The notes beneath the pieces were generated by a model, which was not told the DNA's origin, ran no database searches, and saw only the letters and a program-made list of their open reading frames with translations. Of a DNA stretch of 64,000 nt, positions 32,395-40,815 are shown piece after piece. Location of the stretch: positions 3,100,001 to 3,164,000 of the forward strand of contig JADKFS010000001.1 in NCBI GenBank assembly GCA_016717335.1, read 5' to 3'. The stretch's first letter is position 1. Each line of letters begins with the position of its first letter. Origin of the DNA: Candidatus Ribeiella danica (GTDB lineage Bacteria > Chloroflexota > Chloroflexia > Chloroflexales > Roseiflexaceae). Both the position numbers and the translations under genes were made by a program.

Positions 32395-33759
32395 ATGCGC
32401 CACAAGATTCAGTTCATGCTCTCGAAGCTCGGCATCGCCTGGATGTTCGCTCTGGTGACGATCAACTTCAACCGGATCGCGATCTTCGACCTGGGCATCA
32501 CGGCGGTGCTGATCACCACGATGATCGGCCTGTACCCGTTCTTCGGGCCACTGCAGCCGGCCTTCGGGCGGCTGACCGATCGCTACCCGATCCTGGGCTA
32601 CCGGCGCAGCCCGTACCTGCTGCTGGGCATGCTGGTCGGCAGCCTGGTGTTCCTGCCGCTGCCAGGCGTCATCGCGGCGATCAGCGCGGGCTCGCGCCCG
32701 GCGCTGCTGGCCGGATTCGCGCTGTTCTTCATGTTCGGCGCCAGCATCGCGCTGATGGCCAACACCTACCTCGACTTGGTGGCCGAGTGCACGACTGAGG
32801 CCACCCGCGGCGGCGTGCTGGCGGCGGCCTGGACCGGCCAGACGGCGGTGATCGTGGTCTGGGCGCTGGTCTTCCGCGCGCTGATGCCGGACTACTCGCC
32901 CGAGGCGATGCAGCGGCTCTACACGCTGACACCGGCGGTGGTGATGCTGCTGGCGGTGCTGAGCGTGATCGGGCTGGAGCGGCGGCTCAGCCCGGCCGAG
33001 CTGGCGCTGGTGCGCTCCGGCGAGATGGCCTCGCAGCGCGAGAGCAACCCCATCCGCGAGTCGCTGGCGCTGCTGCAGCGCAACCGCGCCGCGCGCAGCT
33101 TCTTCGCCTTCATCCTGCTCTCGTTCCCGGCGATCTTCCTGCAGGACGCGCTGCAGGAGGTCTTCGGCGGCGAGGTGCTGGGGATGCGCGTGGGCGAGAC
33201 GACGGTGTTCCAGCAGATCTTCAACGGCACGGTGACGATTGGCATGGCGCTGACCGCGGTGCTGGGCGCGCGCCTGGTGGGCAGCCGCGCCGCCACGGCG
33301 AGCCTGCCGATCGCGCAGAAGAAGCGCATCGCCGCACTGGGCGGGGTCGGCGCGGCGATCGGCCTGCTGGCGCAGGCAGGCAGCGCGCTGGCCGGCTCGG
33401 CTGTGCTGTTCGACCTGGCGCTGGCTGGGCTGGGCCTGTGCGTCGGCGTCTTCACCTTCGCCGCCGTGACGATGATGTCCGACATGACCGTCGAGGGGCA
33501 GACCGGGCGCTACCTGGGGCTGTGGAGCCTGGCGCAGGCGATCGGGCTGGGGCTGTCGTTTCTGCTGAGCGGGGCGCTGCACACGCTGCTGATCGGTCAG
33601 GGGCTGCTGGGCGCGGGCGCGGGCTACGCGGTGATCTTCGGGCTGGAGAGCGCGTGCATGCTGTGGTGCGTGCTGGCGGTGCGCGGCGCGAGCGTCGCGG
33701 CGCTGCGCGAGCAGGCCGCCGCGCCGGCCCGCCGCGGCGACGCGCCGGCCGCCGTGTGA
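32395..33759 (+). CDS. PucC/BCD-family MFS transporter 2
   Basis: 454 residues, paralogue of the gene at 30751 with the same motifs: LGIAWMFALVTINFNRIAIFDLGITAV, GRLTDRYPILGYRRSPYLLLG, and LGLWSLAQAIGLGLSFLLSG. Differences cluster in the loops and in the C-terminal tail (alanine/arginine rich). GGAGGCATCGCCG precedes the ATG. Together the two genes suggest a phototrophic or formerly phototrophic organism, although no bch, puf or chlorosome gene lies in this window. Confidence 0.9.
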   Translation: MRHKIQFMLSKLGIAWMFALVTINFNRIAIFDLGITAVLITTMIGLYPFFGPLQPAFGRLTDRYPILGYRRSPYLLLGMLVGSLVFLPLPGVIAAISAGSRPALLAGFALFFMFGASIALMANTYLDLVAECTTEATRGGVLAAAWTGQTAVIVVWALVFRALMPDYSPEAMQRLYTLTPAVVMLLAVLSVIGLERRLSPAELALVRSGEMASQRESNPIRESLALLQRNRAARSFFAFILLSFPAIFLQDALQEVFGGEVLGMRVGETTVFQQIFNGTVTIGMALTAVLGARLVGSRAATASLPIAQKKRIAALGGVGAAIGLLAQAGSALAGSAVLFDLALAGLGLCVGVFTFAAVTMMSDMTVEGQTGRYLGLWSLAQAIGLGLSFLLSGALHTLLIGQGLLGAGAGYAVIFGLESACMLWCVLAVRGASVAALREQAAAPARRGDAPAAV

Positions 33760-33764
33760 TTCGT

Positions 33765-33950
33765 CCGTTCCGCGGCGCGGTGCCTCCAGCCCCCTCCGGC
33801 AAATCATGCCGTACCAGCTGCAAGCATCGTGGCGCATGCCCAGCACCATTCCTGTGGGGCGGGTTGCGCCCCGCCGTGCCGGGATTCAGCCGGGCATGCG
33901 CATCAAGCGTTCAGCAGGGGTGCAGGGGAGAGCCGCCCAGCCGCTACGAT
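33765..33950. repeat. Long dispersed repeat (CCTCCGGCAAAT family), copy A
   Basis: Contains CCCCCTCCGGCAAATCATG, GGCGCATGCCCAGCACC and GGGATTCAGCCGGGCATGC. The same segments appear in the opposite orientation at 38255-38440, and a part at 37010-37090. Confidence 0.8.
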
Positions 33951-33960
33951 AGAGAAGCGA

Positions 33961-34416
33961 TCAGCAGCTTGCGTCGCGCGCGGCCGCGCGCACATTCGTG
34001 AGCCGCAGCTGGCCGCCACGCGGGTCGCCCAGGAACTCGGCCGTCGCGCTGATCGTATCACCCGCGGCGACCGCGCACGTCTCGGCGATCGTAAACCCCT
34101 GGATGAGCTGCCCTTTCTGCACGAACGACCCGCCCTGCACCGACTCGACCTCGACGATCTCGAGGTCGAGCTGCCACTTGTCGCGGAAGCTCGGCGACTG
34201 CGTCACCTTGAGCAGGTTCGCCGTAATGCGCGACTGGTTGGGCGCCGCCGGCACGCCTGCGGGTGTCATAGGCTGTTCTCCTTGTGGCGAGCTGCGCGTG
34301 GGCGCGGCGGGGTGCGAGGGCTGCTGGCCGCTCGTCGCTGCTCCGCAGCCGGCCAGCGCGAGCGCGCCCGCGACGCAGCAGCTCAGAACAACGGCTCTGT
34401 ATGAACGATATCTCAT
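33961..34416 (-). CDS. Putative lipoprotein
   Basis: 151 residues. From ATG 34416 (GGCGGAGGCGCG upstream) it reads MRYRSYRAVVLSCCVAGALALAGCGAATSG, a lipoprotein signal with lipobox ALAGC, then a Pro/Ser linker, then a soluble beta domain (SRITANLLKVTQSPSFRDKWQLDLEIVEVES...GDTISATAEFLGDP). The domain pattern suggests an OB-like barrel; no family is assigned. It is the last gene of the minus-strand group with the M6 protease. Confidence 0.72.
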   Translation of the reverse strand: MRYRSYRAVVLSCCVAGALALAGCGAATSGQQPSHPAAPTRSSPQGEQPMTPAGVPAAPNQSRITANLLKVTQSPSFRDKWQLDLEIVEVESVQGGSFVQKGQLIQGFTIAETCAVAAGDTISATAEFLGDPRGGQLRLTNVRAAARDASC

Positions 34417-34610
34417 GATACCACGCGCCTCCGCCCCGCCGGCCCACACAGCGCACATGCGCTGCCGTAGATGTAGCAGATCGCGGGCCGCCAGGCCCCG
34501 GACCCTCCGAAGCTCTCCTACAGAACACGCCTGCACGCTTTGCGACTTTACGACTTTGCGCGAGCAGGTCGCGCCTTCAATCGAGAGGTGATCATGTATT
34601 CGGGCGCCTC

Positions 34611-34946
34611 CTACGCGCCCTTGTCGGGGCCGCGCTTTGCCCGGCTGGGCTTGGTCGCCTGCGGCAGCTGCTCGGCCGGCGTCGGCAGCGGCCCCGCGGC
34701 GCCGAGGGCGCGGAGCTGATCGAGCGGCTGCGGGGCTGGCCCTTGACCCGGCGCACTTGATGGCGGCAGCTGTGCGAGCAGCTGTGGCGCGGGCGGCTGG
34801 ACAACCGCGCCGAGGGCGCGGAGCTGATCGAGCGGCTGCGGCGTCGGCCCGCTCACCTCGGCCGCCTGGCCCGCGCCGGAGGCTGCGCCCCCGACGGTGA
34901 CGCTGCCGCCCCTGATCGTGATCGTGATGATGATTTCATCGCTCAT
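34611..34946 (-). CDS. Small protein with duplicated QPLDQLRALGA segment
   Basis: 111 residues. A beta-like start MSDEIIITITIRGGSVTVGGA is followed by a low-complexity region holding PQPLDQLRALGAVVQPPAPQ and again PQPLDQLRALGAAGPLPTP, and a basic tail SRAKRGPDKGA. AGGAG lies 10 bases before the ATG. It is cotranscribed with the genes at 35302 and 36904 on the minus strand. The family is unknown. Confidence 0.62.
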   Translation of the reverse strand: MSDEIIITITIRGGSVTVGGAASGAGQAAEVSGPTPQPLDQLRALGAVVQPPAPQLLAQLPPSSAPGQGPAPQPLDQLRALGAAGPLPTPAEQLPQATKPSRAKRGPDKGA

Positions 34947-35077
34947 TGCGCGCATTCTCCTGCACAAGGCTCGCTGCACAGCCGCTGCCGGCACGACGCG
35001 GTCGAGCGATCGCGTGTTCCCTGGCGGCGCGCGGCGAGCGTCGTCACTCGGATCGACCGGCCGATCCCACGATCGGC

Positions 35078-35302
35078 CTAGACAAGGTACGCGGTCCTGA
35101 TCGTGTTGTCGGAAGCATCGACGAACACGTGGGTCGGCCGGTCGTGCGCCTTGGCCGCGCAGAGCAGCACGAACAGGTTGGTCACGCCGTCGGCCGCGCC
35201 GTCCTTGATCCGCCGCCAGCCCAGGCCGGCGATATCGGCCCAGGCCCACTGCGCCCCATTGCCGACAAACGTGGCGTTGATCTTGACGTTGTAGTACCAC
35301 AT
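35078..35302 (-). CDS. Stand-alone copy of the M6 protease C-terminal domain
   Basis: 74 residues starting MWYYNVKINATFVGNGAQWAWADIA. Nearly every conserved position matches the last 75 residues of the neighbouring M6 protease (SWYYNVKVNSTF...QWAWADIAGLGWRRIKDGAADGVTN...). AAGGGAG precedes the ATG. The domain, with its many tryptophans, looks like a small beta-structured binding unit. It may act as an inhibitor, adaptor or decoy for whatever the protease's tail binds; this is inference. Confidence 0.78.
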   Translation of the reverse strand: MWYYNVKINATFVGNGAQWAWADIAGLGWRRIKDGAADGVTNLFVLLCAAKAHDRPTHVFVDASDNTIRTAYLV

Positions 35303-35335
35303 GTCAATTTCTCCCTTCTGGCGCAGAGCCGCCGC

Positions 35336-36904
35336 TCATACAACGTACATCGTGTAGAGGAACGTGCCGTCGGCGTAGACGTGCACCGGTCGGTCGTTCG
35401 CGCAGGCCTCGCACAGCGCCGTGAACGTGTTGGTGACGCCATCGGCCGCGCCGTCCTTGATCCGCCGCCAGCCCAGGCCGGCGATATCGGCCCAGGCCCA
35501 CTGAGAGGTGTAGTGCGCGAAGGTGGAGTTGACCTTCACGTTGTAGTACCAGCTGGTCGAGGCCACCCCGCCAACGTTGATGTCGGCGGTGATGTTGAGG
35601 CCCGAGCGCTGGATGTTGGTCACGGCGATCTTCGAGTCCACGTCGCCGTAGCCCTTGCTGCTGGGCGCGCTGGCCGTCGTGAGCTGGTTGTTGCCGTCGA
35701 TCGGGTAGAGGTCGGTCGCGTCGCCGGAGTTGGCGTTCTTGTTGAGGTCTTGGCGCCCGTCGGCCTGCACGATGTCGACCAGGTAGTGCGTCTCGTCGGT
35801 GTTGCTGTTCTTGCTGTCGTCGCAGTGCTCGATCAGCAGGCCGGCGCCGGGCAGGGCCTGGTCGAACCCGGCCTGCTGGCGGTTGGTGAGCAGGAAGTAC
35901 TCCTTGCTGTCGGCGCCGCCGATCGGCAGCTTGTAGGCCTGGTCGCTGCCCGAGTACGGCGGCAGGGTGATGCTCTGGGCCGCGTTGAAGATCGTGGTCG
36001 GGGTAAGCCAGCCGACCTTGGTCTTGCACCAGCAGGTCGGGTGGGCCGGCCGATCGCCGCCGCCGTTCCAGCTGCCGCCGGCCATCAGATCCCAGCGACC
36101 GGTGCCGGCCGAAGTGTAGTCGGTGTCGTAGAGGTCCGGCCAGGCGCACAGCAGGTGCCCCAGCTCGTGCGAGAACACGCCGACGCGGCCGTCCTCGGGC
36201 TGCATGTTGTAGGCGCGGATCTGGACGCCGTTGTAGGTCTTCGGGTTGATCTCCCACTTGTGCGACCAGATATCGTTCTTGTTGCCGGTGACCTCGGCGC
36301 CCGTGCCGGCGGCGACGACCATGAGCGCGTCCACTACGCCGTCGCCGTCGTTGTCGTAGTCGGCGAAGTTGACGTGCGGCGCGGCCATGTCGATCACGTC
36401 CTCGACCAGCTTCTGGGCGTTCTGCGGGTAGTCGCCGAAGCCGAAGTTGTTGTTGGCGTAGTACGACTTTGGCCTGGGCGCCCGGAACCAGCCGGCGGTC
36501 GGCCCGCCCGCGCCCTGGACCTGGCCGGTGATGGTGACCTTGTTGTACGAGATCTCGCGGTAGAAGTCGGCCATGCTGCCGGTCGCGTAGCTGCCGAGCG
36601 AGAACAGCATGTCGTTGTAGTGGCCCTGGGTCTGCGTGGCCGCGCCGTCGGAGAAGTCGACCAGCAGCACCAGCACGCGCTTGGCCCCGATGACCGGGGC
36701 GCGCTGCGCGGCGTGCGAGTAGAAGACGTTGTCGCGGGTCGAGGGGCGCGTGGCGATCAGGACGAACGTGCGCAGGTCGAGCAACTGGTCGTTCGGGCTG
36801 CGCGGGAGCGCCTCGTTCGCGAGGATGCGCTGGCGGGTCCGGATGATCTTCTCCTCAAGCTCCGGCGCCGGCGGCACATAGCAGTCGATCGGTGGGCGTT
36901 TCAT
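35336..36904 (-). CDS. M6-family (immune inhibitor A-like) metalloprotease
   Basis: 522 residues. Peptidase M6 core with zinc motif GVFSHELGHLLCAWPDLYDTDY and the following GTGRWDLMAGGSWNGGG; a Ca-loop-like stretch NFADYDNDGDGVVDALMVV lies earlier. M6 enzymes are usually secreted, but no signal peptide is visible: the protein starts MKRPPIDCYVPPAPELEEKI. The last 75 residues form a WYYNV/GLGWRRI domain that is also encoded alone by the next gene. AAAGGATCGCT precedes the ATG. It is the first gene of the minus-strand cluster. Confidence 0.88.
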   Translation of the reverse strand: MKRPPIDCYVPPAPELEEKIIRTRQRILANEALPRSPNDQLLDLRTFVLIATRPSTRDNVFYSHAAQRAPVIGAKRVLVLLVDFSDGAATQTQGHYNDMLFSLGSYATGSMADFYREISYNKVTITGQVQGAGGPTAGWFRAPRPKSYYANNNFGFGDYPQNAQKLVEDVIDMAAPHVNFADYDNDGDGVVDALMVVAAGTGAEVTGNKNDIWSHKWEINPKTYNGVQIRAYNMQPEDGRVGVFSHELGHLLCAWPDLYDTDYTSAGTGRWDLMAGGSWNGGGDRPAHPTCWCKTKVGWLTPTTIFNAAQSITLPPYSGSDQAYKLPIGGADSKEYFLLTNRQQAGFDQALPGAGLLIEHCDDSKNSNTDETHYLVDIVQADGRQDLNKNANSGDATDLYPIDGNNQLTTASAPSSKGYGDVDSKIAVTNIQRSGLNITADINVGGVASTSWYYNVKVNSTFAHYTSQWAWADIAGLGWRRIKDGAADGVTNTFTALCEACANDRPVHVYADGTFLYTMYVV

Positions 36905-37009
36905 AGCGATCCTTTCTGCTACAGGTATGGTAGCGTTCTCATGTGTGGGCTGCTTCTACTCATGAGAACGCTGCGGAGCGCCTGTTTAGGGTGCGTAGGC
37001 GTCTCTTTC

Positions 37010-37090
37010 CGGGGCGCGGCGCCCCGGCCCCCTCCGGCAAATGATGTCTGTGCCACATCCGGCGCCTGTGGCGCATGCCTATCACTAGCC
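37010..37090. repeat. CCTCCGGCAAAT repeat, partial copy B
   Basis: GGGGCGCGGCGCCCCGG, then CCCCCTCCGGCAAATGATG and TGGCGCATGCC, matching parts of the copies near 33.8 and 38.4 kb. Confidence 0.75.
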
Positions 37091-37203
37091 CGCCCACGGA
37101 TATACACACGCTACAGGTGCGAATCGGATCGGGGGGTGCGGGGCGGGCAGCCCTCGGAAAAAGAAGCCATCGATAGACAGCCACCGCCAATTGTGCTATC
37201 CTC

Positions 37204-37234
37204 CCCCTATCTCGCCGCATATCAGAGATAGGGG
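37204..37234 (+). promoter_or_regulatory. Hairpin covering the ribosome site of the DUF3048 gene
   Basis: CCCCTATCTC (37204-37213) and GAGATAGGGG (37225-37234) are perfectly complementary with an 11-base loop. The right arm contains the only purine-rich ribosome-site candidate (GGGG), 6 bases before the ATG at 37241, so folding would block translation. Confidence 0.55.
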
Positions 37235-37240
37235 AAACCT

Positions 37241-38243
37241 ATGCACGGGCTACGCCGCATCTTCGCCCTGCTTGTCTGTGTCGCGCTGCTGGTCGGCCTG
37301 GTCGGGCAGGCCGGGGCGACCGTGCGCGCCGACGAGGCTCCCGGCCTGCCGTCGTTCGCGCGCGGCGCGATCCACCAGCGCCCCTACGCGGTCATGATCG
37401 ATAATCACCCCAACGCCTACCCGCAGACCGGGCTCGACCACGCGCTGGTGGTGTACGAGGCGCTGGCCGAGTTCGGCATCACGCGCTTCATGGCCGGTGT
37501 ACGCCCCCGGTGTCGGCCCCGACGCGCCGACGATCGGGCCGGTGCGCAGCGCGCGGCTGTACTTCGTCCAGTGGGCGATTGGCATGCAGGCGCTCTACGC
37601 CCACGCCGGCGGCTCGCCGCAGGGGCTCGCGCTGGCCGAGAGCACCGACCGGATCGCCAACCTCGACGCGCTGCGCCGCGGCGGCGGGTCCTACTTCGCC
37701 CGCAGCCGCAAACGCTACGCGCCGCACAACCTGTACACCAGCTCGACCGACCTCGCGCGCGCCGCCGCGAAGCTCGGCGTTGCCGACCTGAGCGACCCTG
37801 AGATCGGCTTCCTGTTCAAGGCCGAGGCGCCCGAGACCGACCGGCCGGCTGCCCAGTCGCTGACCTACTACTTCCTCTCGAAGCAGGCCAGCGTCGGCTG
37901 GGCCTACGATCGTGCCAGCAACAGCTACGCGCGGCTGCGCCAGGGCAAGCCCGCCCGCGACGCCGCCACCCGCGAGCAGCTGCGCACCCGCAACGTCGTG
38001 GTGATCGAGGTCCAGGAGCGCAAGATTCCCGGCGACAAGAAGGGCCGGATCGAGCAGGACGTGCTCGGGTCCGGGCCGGGCCGGCTGTTCCAGGATGGGC
38101 AGGAGCGCGAGATCACCTGGCGCAAGGACAGCGCCGACGCCCCGCTGCGCTTCGAGGCGCCCGACGGCGCGGAGGTCAGCTTCAACGCGGGCCAGGTCTG
38201 GATTGCCGCAATCCCGTCGCTCGCGAACCTCAAGGTCAAGTAG
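37241..38243 (+). pseudogene. DUF3048 (YerB-like) secreted protein, frameshifted
   Basis: The first frame (37241 on) gives a signal peptide (FALLVCVALLVGLVGQAGA) and the DUF3048 start RPYAVMIDNHPNAYPQTGLDHALVVYEALAE...GITRFMA. It then goes out of frame. The second frame (about 37498-38243) continues VYAPGVGPDAPTIGPVRSARLYF... through GWAYDRASNSYARL to NAGQVWIAAIPSL. Removing one G from GCCGG at 37495-37497 restores one protein of about 333 residues. Either a real pseudogene or a base-calling error. DUF3048 proteins are exported and of unknown role. Confidence 0.85.
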
Positions 38244-38254
38244 CTCTTTGTGCG

Positions 38255-38440
38255 GGGCTTGCGCCCCTGGACCCCAAAAGAACGCAACCGCATGGTTAGC
38301 GCTTGGCGCGCATGCCCGGCTGAATCCACGTGTATCGGGATGGAACTCGTCCGGTGGAAAAGGTGCTGGGCATGAGCCACGATCCTTGCACCTGAGACGG
38401 GATCATTTGCCGGGGGGCCGGGGCGTAGCGCCCCAACAGG
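38255..38440. repeat. CCTCCGGCAAAT repeat, inverted copy C
   Basis: Contains GCGCATGCCCGGCTGAATCC, GGTGCTGGGCATGAGCCACG and GGGATCATTTGCCGGGGGG, the reverse complement of segments at 33765-33950. With copy A it brackets the M6/DUF3048 region. Confidence 0.8.
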
Positions 38441-38555
38441 GCTTGTAAAATAGAAACAAATGTGCTAAAATAGACGATGTTCTCTCTCACGCCGCGCTCC
38501 CGATTCGGGTTAGATGTATTCATTTGCAGACGAAGGGCCGCGTGTGCGGCCTGAT

Positions 38556-38715
38556 CCAGCCCGCGGCAGCGGGCTTCGTACGGCTAGCCGCGGGCTTTAG
38601 CCCACCGGCGTGCGGGTGCGCAAAACCGTCCGTCACACCGCTTGCGACGCCAAAGACGCCGCTTGATCACAGCCCGCCGGCGTGCGGGCGCGCAAAACTG
38701 TGCGTCACACCCCCC
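38556..38715. repeat. REP-like element, two copies (CCCGCGGCAGCGGG family)
   Basis: CAGCCCGCGGCAGCGGGCTTCG and CGCGGGCTTTAGCCCACC, then GGCGTGCGGGTGCGCAAAAC and GTCCGTCACAC; a shortened second copy is at 38671-38710 (AGCCCGCCGGCGTGCGGGCG then TGCGTCACAC). These fill most of the 38244-38789 gap, together with repeat copy C; no gene seen. Confidence 0.8.
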
Positions 38716-38789
38716 TGCTTCGCGGCGCTTGCACTCCTGCACACTCGACGCTATACTGAGCGCGTCTATGTCATCACGAGGATTGCCCG

Positions 38790-40694
38790 ATGCCAACGCC
38801 AACGCCCAACGCGCGCTCGCGTGCGGCCACCGGCGGCAGCGCGGCCAACTCTGCGCGCAAGTCGGCCGAGACCCACGACCTGCTCAACTACCGCCTGTCC
38901 GAGCGTCTGGCCCAGGAGGAGCTGGCGACGGTCTACCGCGCCACGCACCTCACGCTCGATCGCCCGGTGCAGGTGCATATCCTGCGCCGCACCGATTGGA
39001 TCTCGGCCAGCCGCTTTCAGCTCGCCGCTAAGCTGGCCGCGCGCCTGAGCCACCCCAACATCCTGCCGGTGGTGGACGCCGGCCACGACGAGCGCTACGG
39101 CGACTACCTGGTCACGCCGCGGCTCGAGACGCGCTCGCTCCAGGAGATCCTGAAGGATGGGCCGCTTGATCCGCTGCTGGCGCTCAAGATCGTGACCCAG
39201 ATCGGCGCGGCGCTCGACTACCTGCACGAGCAGGGGATCGTCCACCGCGATGTGCAGCCGGCCAACATTCTGCTGACGCCGCAGGGCGGCGCTTACCTGG
39301 CCAACTTCAGCCTGGCCGCCGCGCCCGACACGCCCGATCTCTCCAGCATTGAGGAGGCCGACTACCTGACACCCTACTCGGCGCCCGAGCAGAGCCTGGT
39401 CTCCGGCGACCCGGTCCCATCGCAGGATCTCTACAGCCTCGGGGCGGTGCTGTACCACATGCTGCTCGGCGAGCTGCCGCCCGCCCCCGGTGAGGAGCCG
39501 CGCTCCCTCGCCGCCCGCGACACGACCCTGGCCGACGCCGATCGCGTGATCCGGCGGCTGCTCTCGCCGCAGCCGTCGCAGCGCTACGCCAGCGCCGCCC
39601 AGGCCACCATGGCCTTGCGCCAGGTCCTGCGCCAGCAGATCGATGAGTCGACCGACGATATGCAGGAGTCGCGCTGGGAGGCGGTCGCCGAGTGGCTTGA
39701 GAACCCGCTCGAGACGGTGATCGGCGCCATGATCGACCACGAGTTCGTGGCCCGCAGCCGCGCCCGCGCCGACGCGCTGCACCGGGCCGGGGCGCTGCGG
39801 CGGCTGCTCGATCGCTGGAGCCAGCACGGCTTTCTGCGCCGCCCGTCGCTTGGCCAGCTCGCCCAGCCCGGCCAGATCGTCAGCTACGATGTCTACCTCT
39901 ACGAGCTGCGGGCCCACTACGAGACCCGCACGCCGCCGCAGACCCGCCAGGTCGTTCCGACCGAGGGCGCGCTGACGCCGGTCCTACGCGAGCCGGACCT
40001 GTGGGATGTGCCGGTGCCCGAGCTGGAGCCGTTCGTCGACACCCCGCCGGCCGAGATCGTCGTGCCGGGCTCGCGCCGGATCGTGCCGTGCGGCGAGTGC
40101 AACGGCGCGGCCAACACGACCTGCGCCAGCTGCGCCGGCAAGGGGCAGATCGAGCGCGTCCGCAAGGTCAAGGAGAGCGACGGGACAACCCGCAGCGAGA
40201 CCTTCAAGGAGGAGTGCCCGAACTGCCGCGGCTACGGCAAGCGGCCCTGCCCGCGCTGCGATGGCGCCGGCCAGATGCTCGAAGAGAAGGTCTTCAGCCG
40301 GTCGCGCCACGGCCGCGCCTACTTCAACGAGGACGACCTGACCGGGCTGCACCGGCTGACGATCCAGGCCCAGGTCCAGGAGGTCTTCCACGGCCGGATC
40401 GACCCGTACGAGCCGCACTGGTCGCAGGTCGCGCCGCTCAAGGATCTGCTGGAGGAGGCGATCAAGGGCGGCGGCGCCGACAGCCGGCTGATCACCGCCG
40501 ACCTGGTGATCCGCGGCGTCCCCGTGACCGAGGTGGACTACAACCTGAGCGGCAAGCCGCACAGCCTGACGCTGATCGGCTTCGGCAACGAGGTCCGCGG
40601 CGACTCGTCGCTGTTCGACCGCGAGCGGGCGCTACTGTACGCCGGGATCGTCTTGCTCATCCTGGTGGTGGTGGTGCTGTTCCTGCTGCGGTAG
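38790..40694 (+). CDS. Pseudokinase fused to DnaJ-type zinc finger, tail-anchored
   Basis: 634 residues. Residues 33-285 have the eukaryotic-type protein kinase fold (YLHEQGIVHRDVQPANILL, YSAPEQ, DLYSLGAVLYHMLLGELP). Key catalytic parts are lost: the glycine loop reads LAQEELATVYRA, the VAIK lysine is VQVH, and DFG is NFS (172-174), so ATP-dependent phosphorylation is unlikely. Residues 434-494 hold four CxxCxG motifs (CGECNGAA, CASCAGKG, CPNCRGYG, CPRCDGAG), a DnaJ-type zinc centre. A C-terminal helix (LLYAGIVLLILVVVVLFLLR) anchors it with both domains in the cytoplasm. Possibly a scaffold or chaperone-like protein. GAGGA precedes the ATG. Confidence 0.83.
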   Translation: MPTPTPNARSRAATGGSAANSARKSAETHDLLNYRLSERLAQEELATVYRATHLTLDRPVQVHILRRTDWISASRFQLAAKLAARLSHPNILPVVDAGHDERYGDYLVTPRLETRSLQEILKDGPLDPLLALKIVTQIGAALDYLHEQGIVHRDVQPANILLTPQGGAYLANFSLAAAPDTPDLSSIEEADYLTPYSAPEQSLVSGDPVPSQDLYSLGAVLYHMLLGELPPAPGEEPRSLAARDTTLADADRVIRRLLSPQPSQRYASAAQATMALRQVLRQQIDESTDDMQESRWEAVAEWLENPLETVIGAMIDHEFVARSRARADALHRAGALRRLLDRWSQHGFLRRPSLGQLAQPGQIVSYDVYLYELRAHYETRTPPQTRQVVPTEGALTPVLREPDLWDVPVPELEPFVDTPPAEIVVPGSRRIVPCGECNGAANTTCASCAGKGQIERVRKVKESDGTTRSETFKEECPNCRGYGKRPCPRCDGAGQMLEEKVFSRSRHGRAYFNEDDLTGLHRLTIQAQVQEVFHGRIDPYEPHWSQVAPLKDLLEEAIKGGGADSRLITADLVIRGVPVTEVDYNLSGKPHSLTLIGFGNEVRGDSSLFDRERALLYAGIVLLILVVVVLFLLR

Positions 40695-40722
40695 ATGACC
40701 CTGCTAGGGGCGGGCGTTTGGA

Positions 40723-40815
40723 TTTTTGCCATCAAGATGCGGTCGCGCAGCGACCGCATCTTGATGGCAAAAACATACCCCCTCTCCCGGCTGGGAGAGG
40801 GGGGGTGAGGGGAAC
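40723..40815. repeat. Composite palindromic element with 24-bp perfect arms
   Basis: Arms 40723-40746 and 40750-40773 are exactly complementary around loop GCA; the core is TGCGGTCGC/GCGACCGCA, the locus-specific part TTTTTGCCATCAAGA. One outer hairpin follows (CCCTCTCCCGGCTGGGAGAG). It lies between convergent genes and its A/T ends would give a bidirectional terminator. Confidence 0.85.

Larger units (their letters stand above)
36905..37240. other. Intergenic stretch with repeat copy and hairpin
   Basis: No gene seen. It holds the leader of the M6 gene (minus strand), a partial copy of the CCTCCGGCAAAT repeat (37010-37090), a GC-rich stretch without structure that I recognise, and the hairpin over the next gene's ribosome site. 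Confidence 0.6.

Noticed and set aside
38790..39660. Active serine/threonine kinase
   Set aside because: The VAIK lysine, Gly loop and DFG aspartate are all missing, so it is called a pseudokinase.
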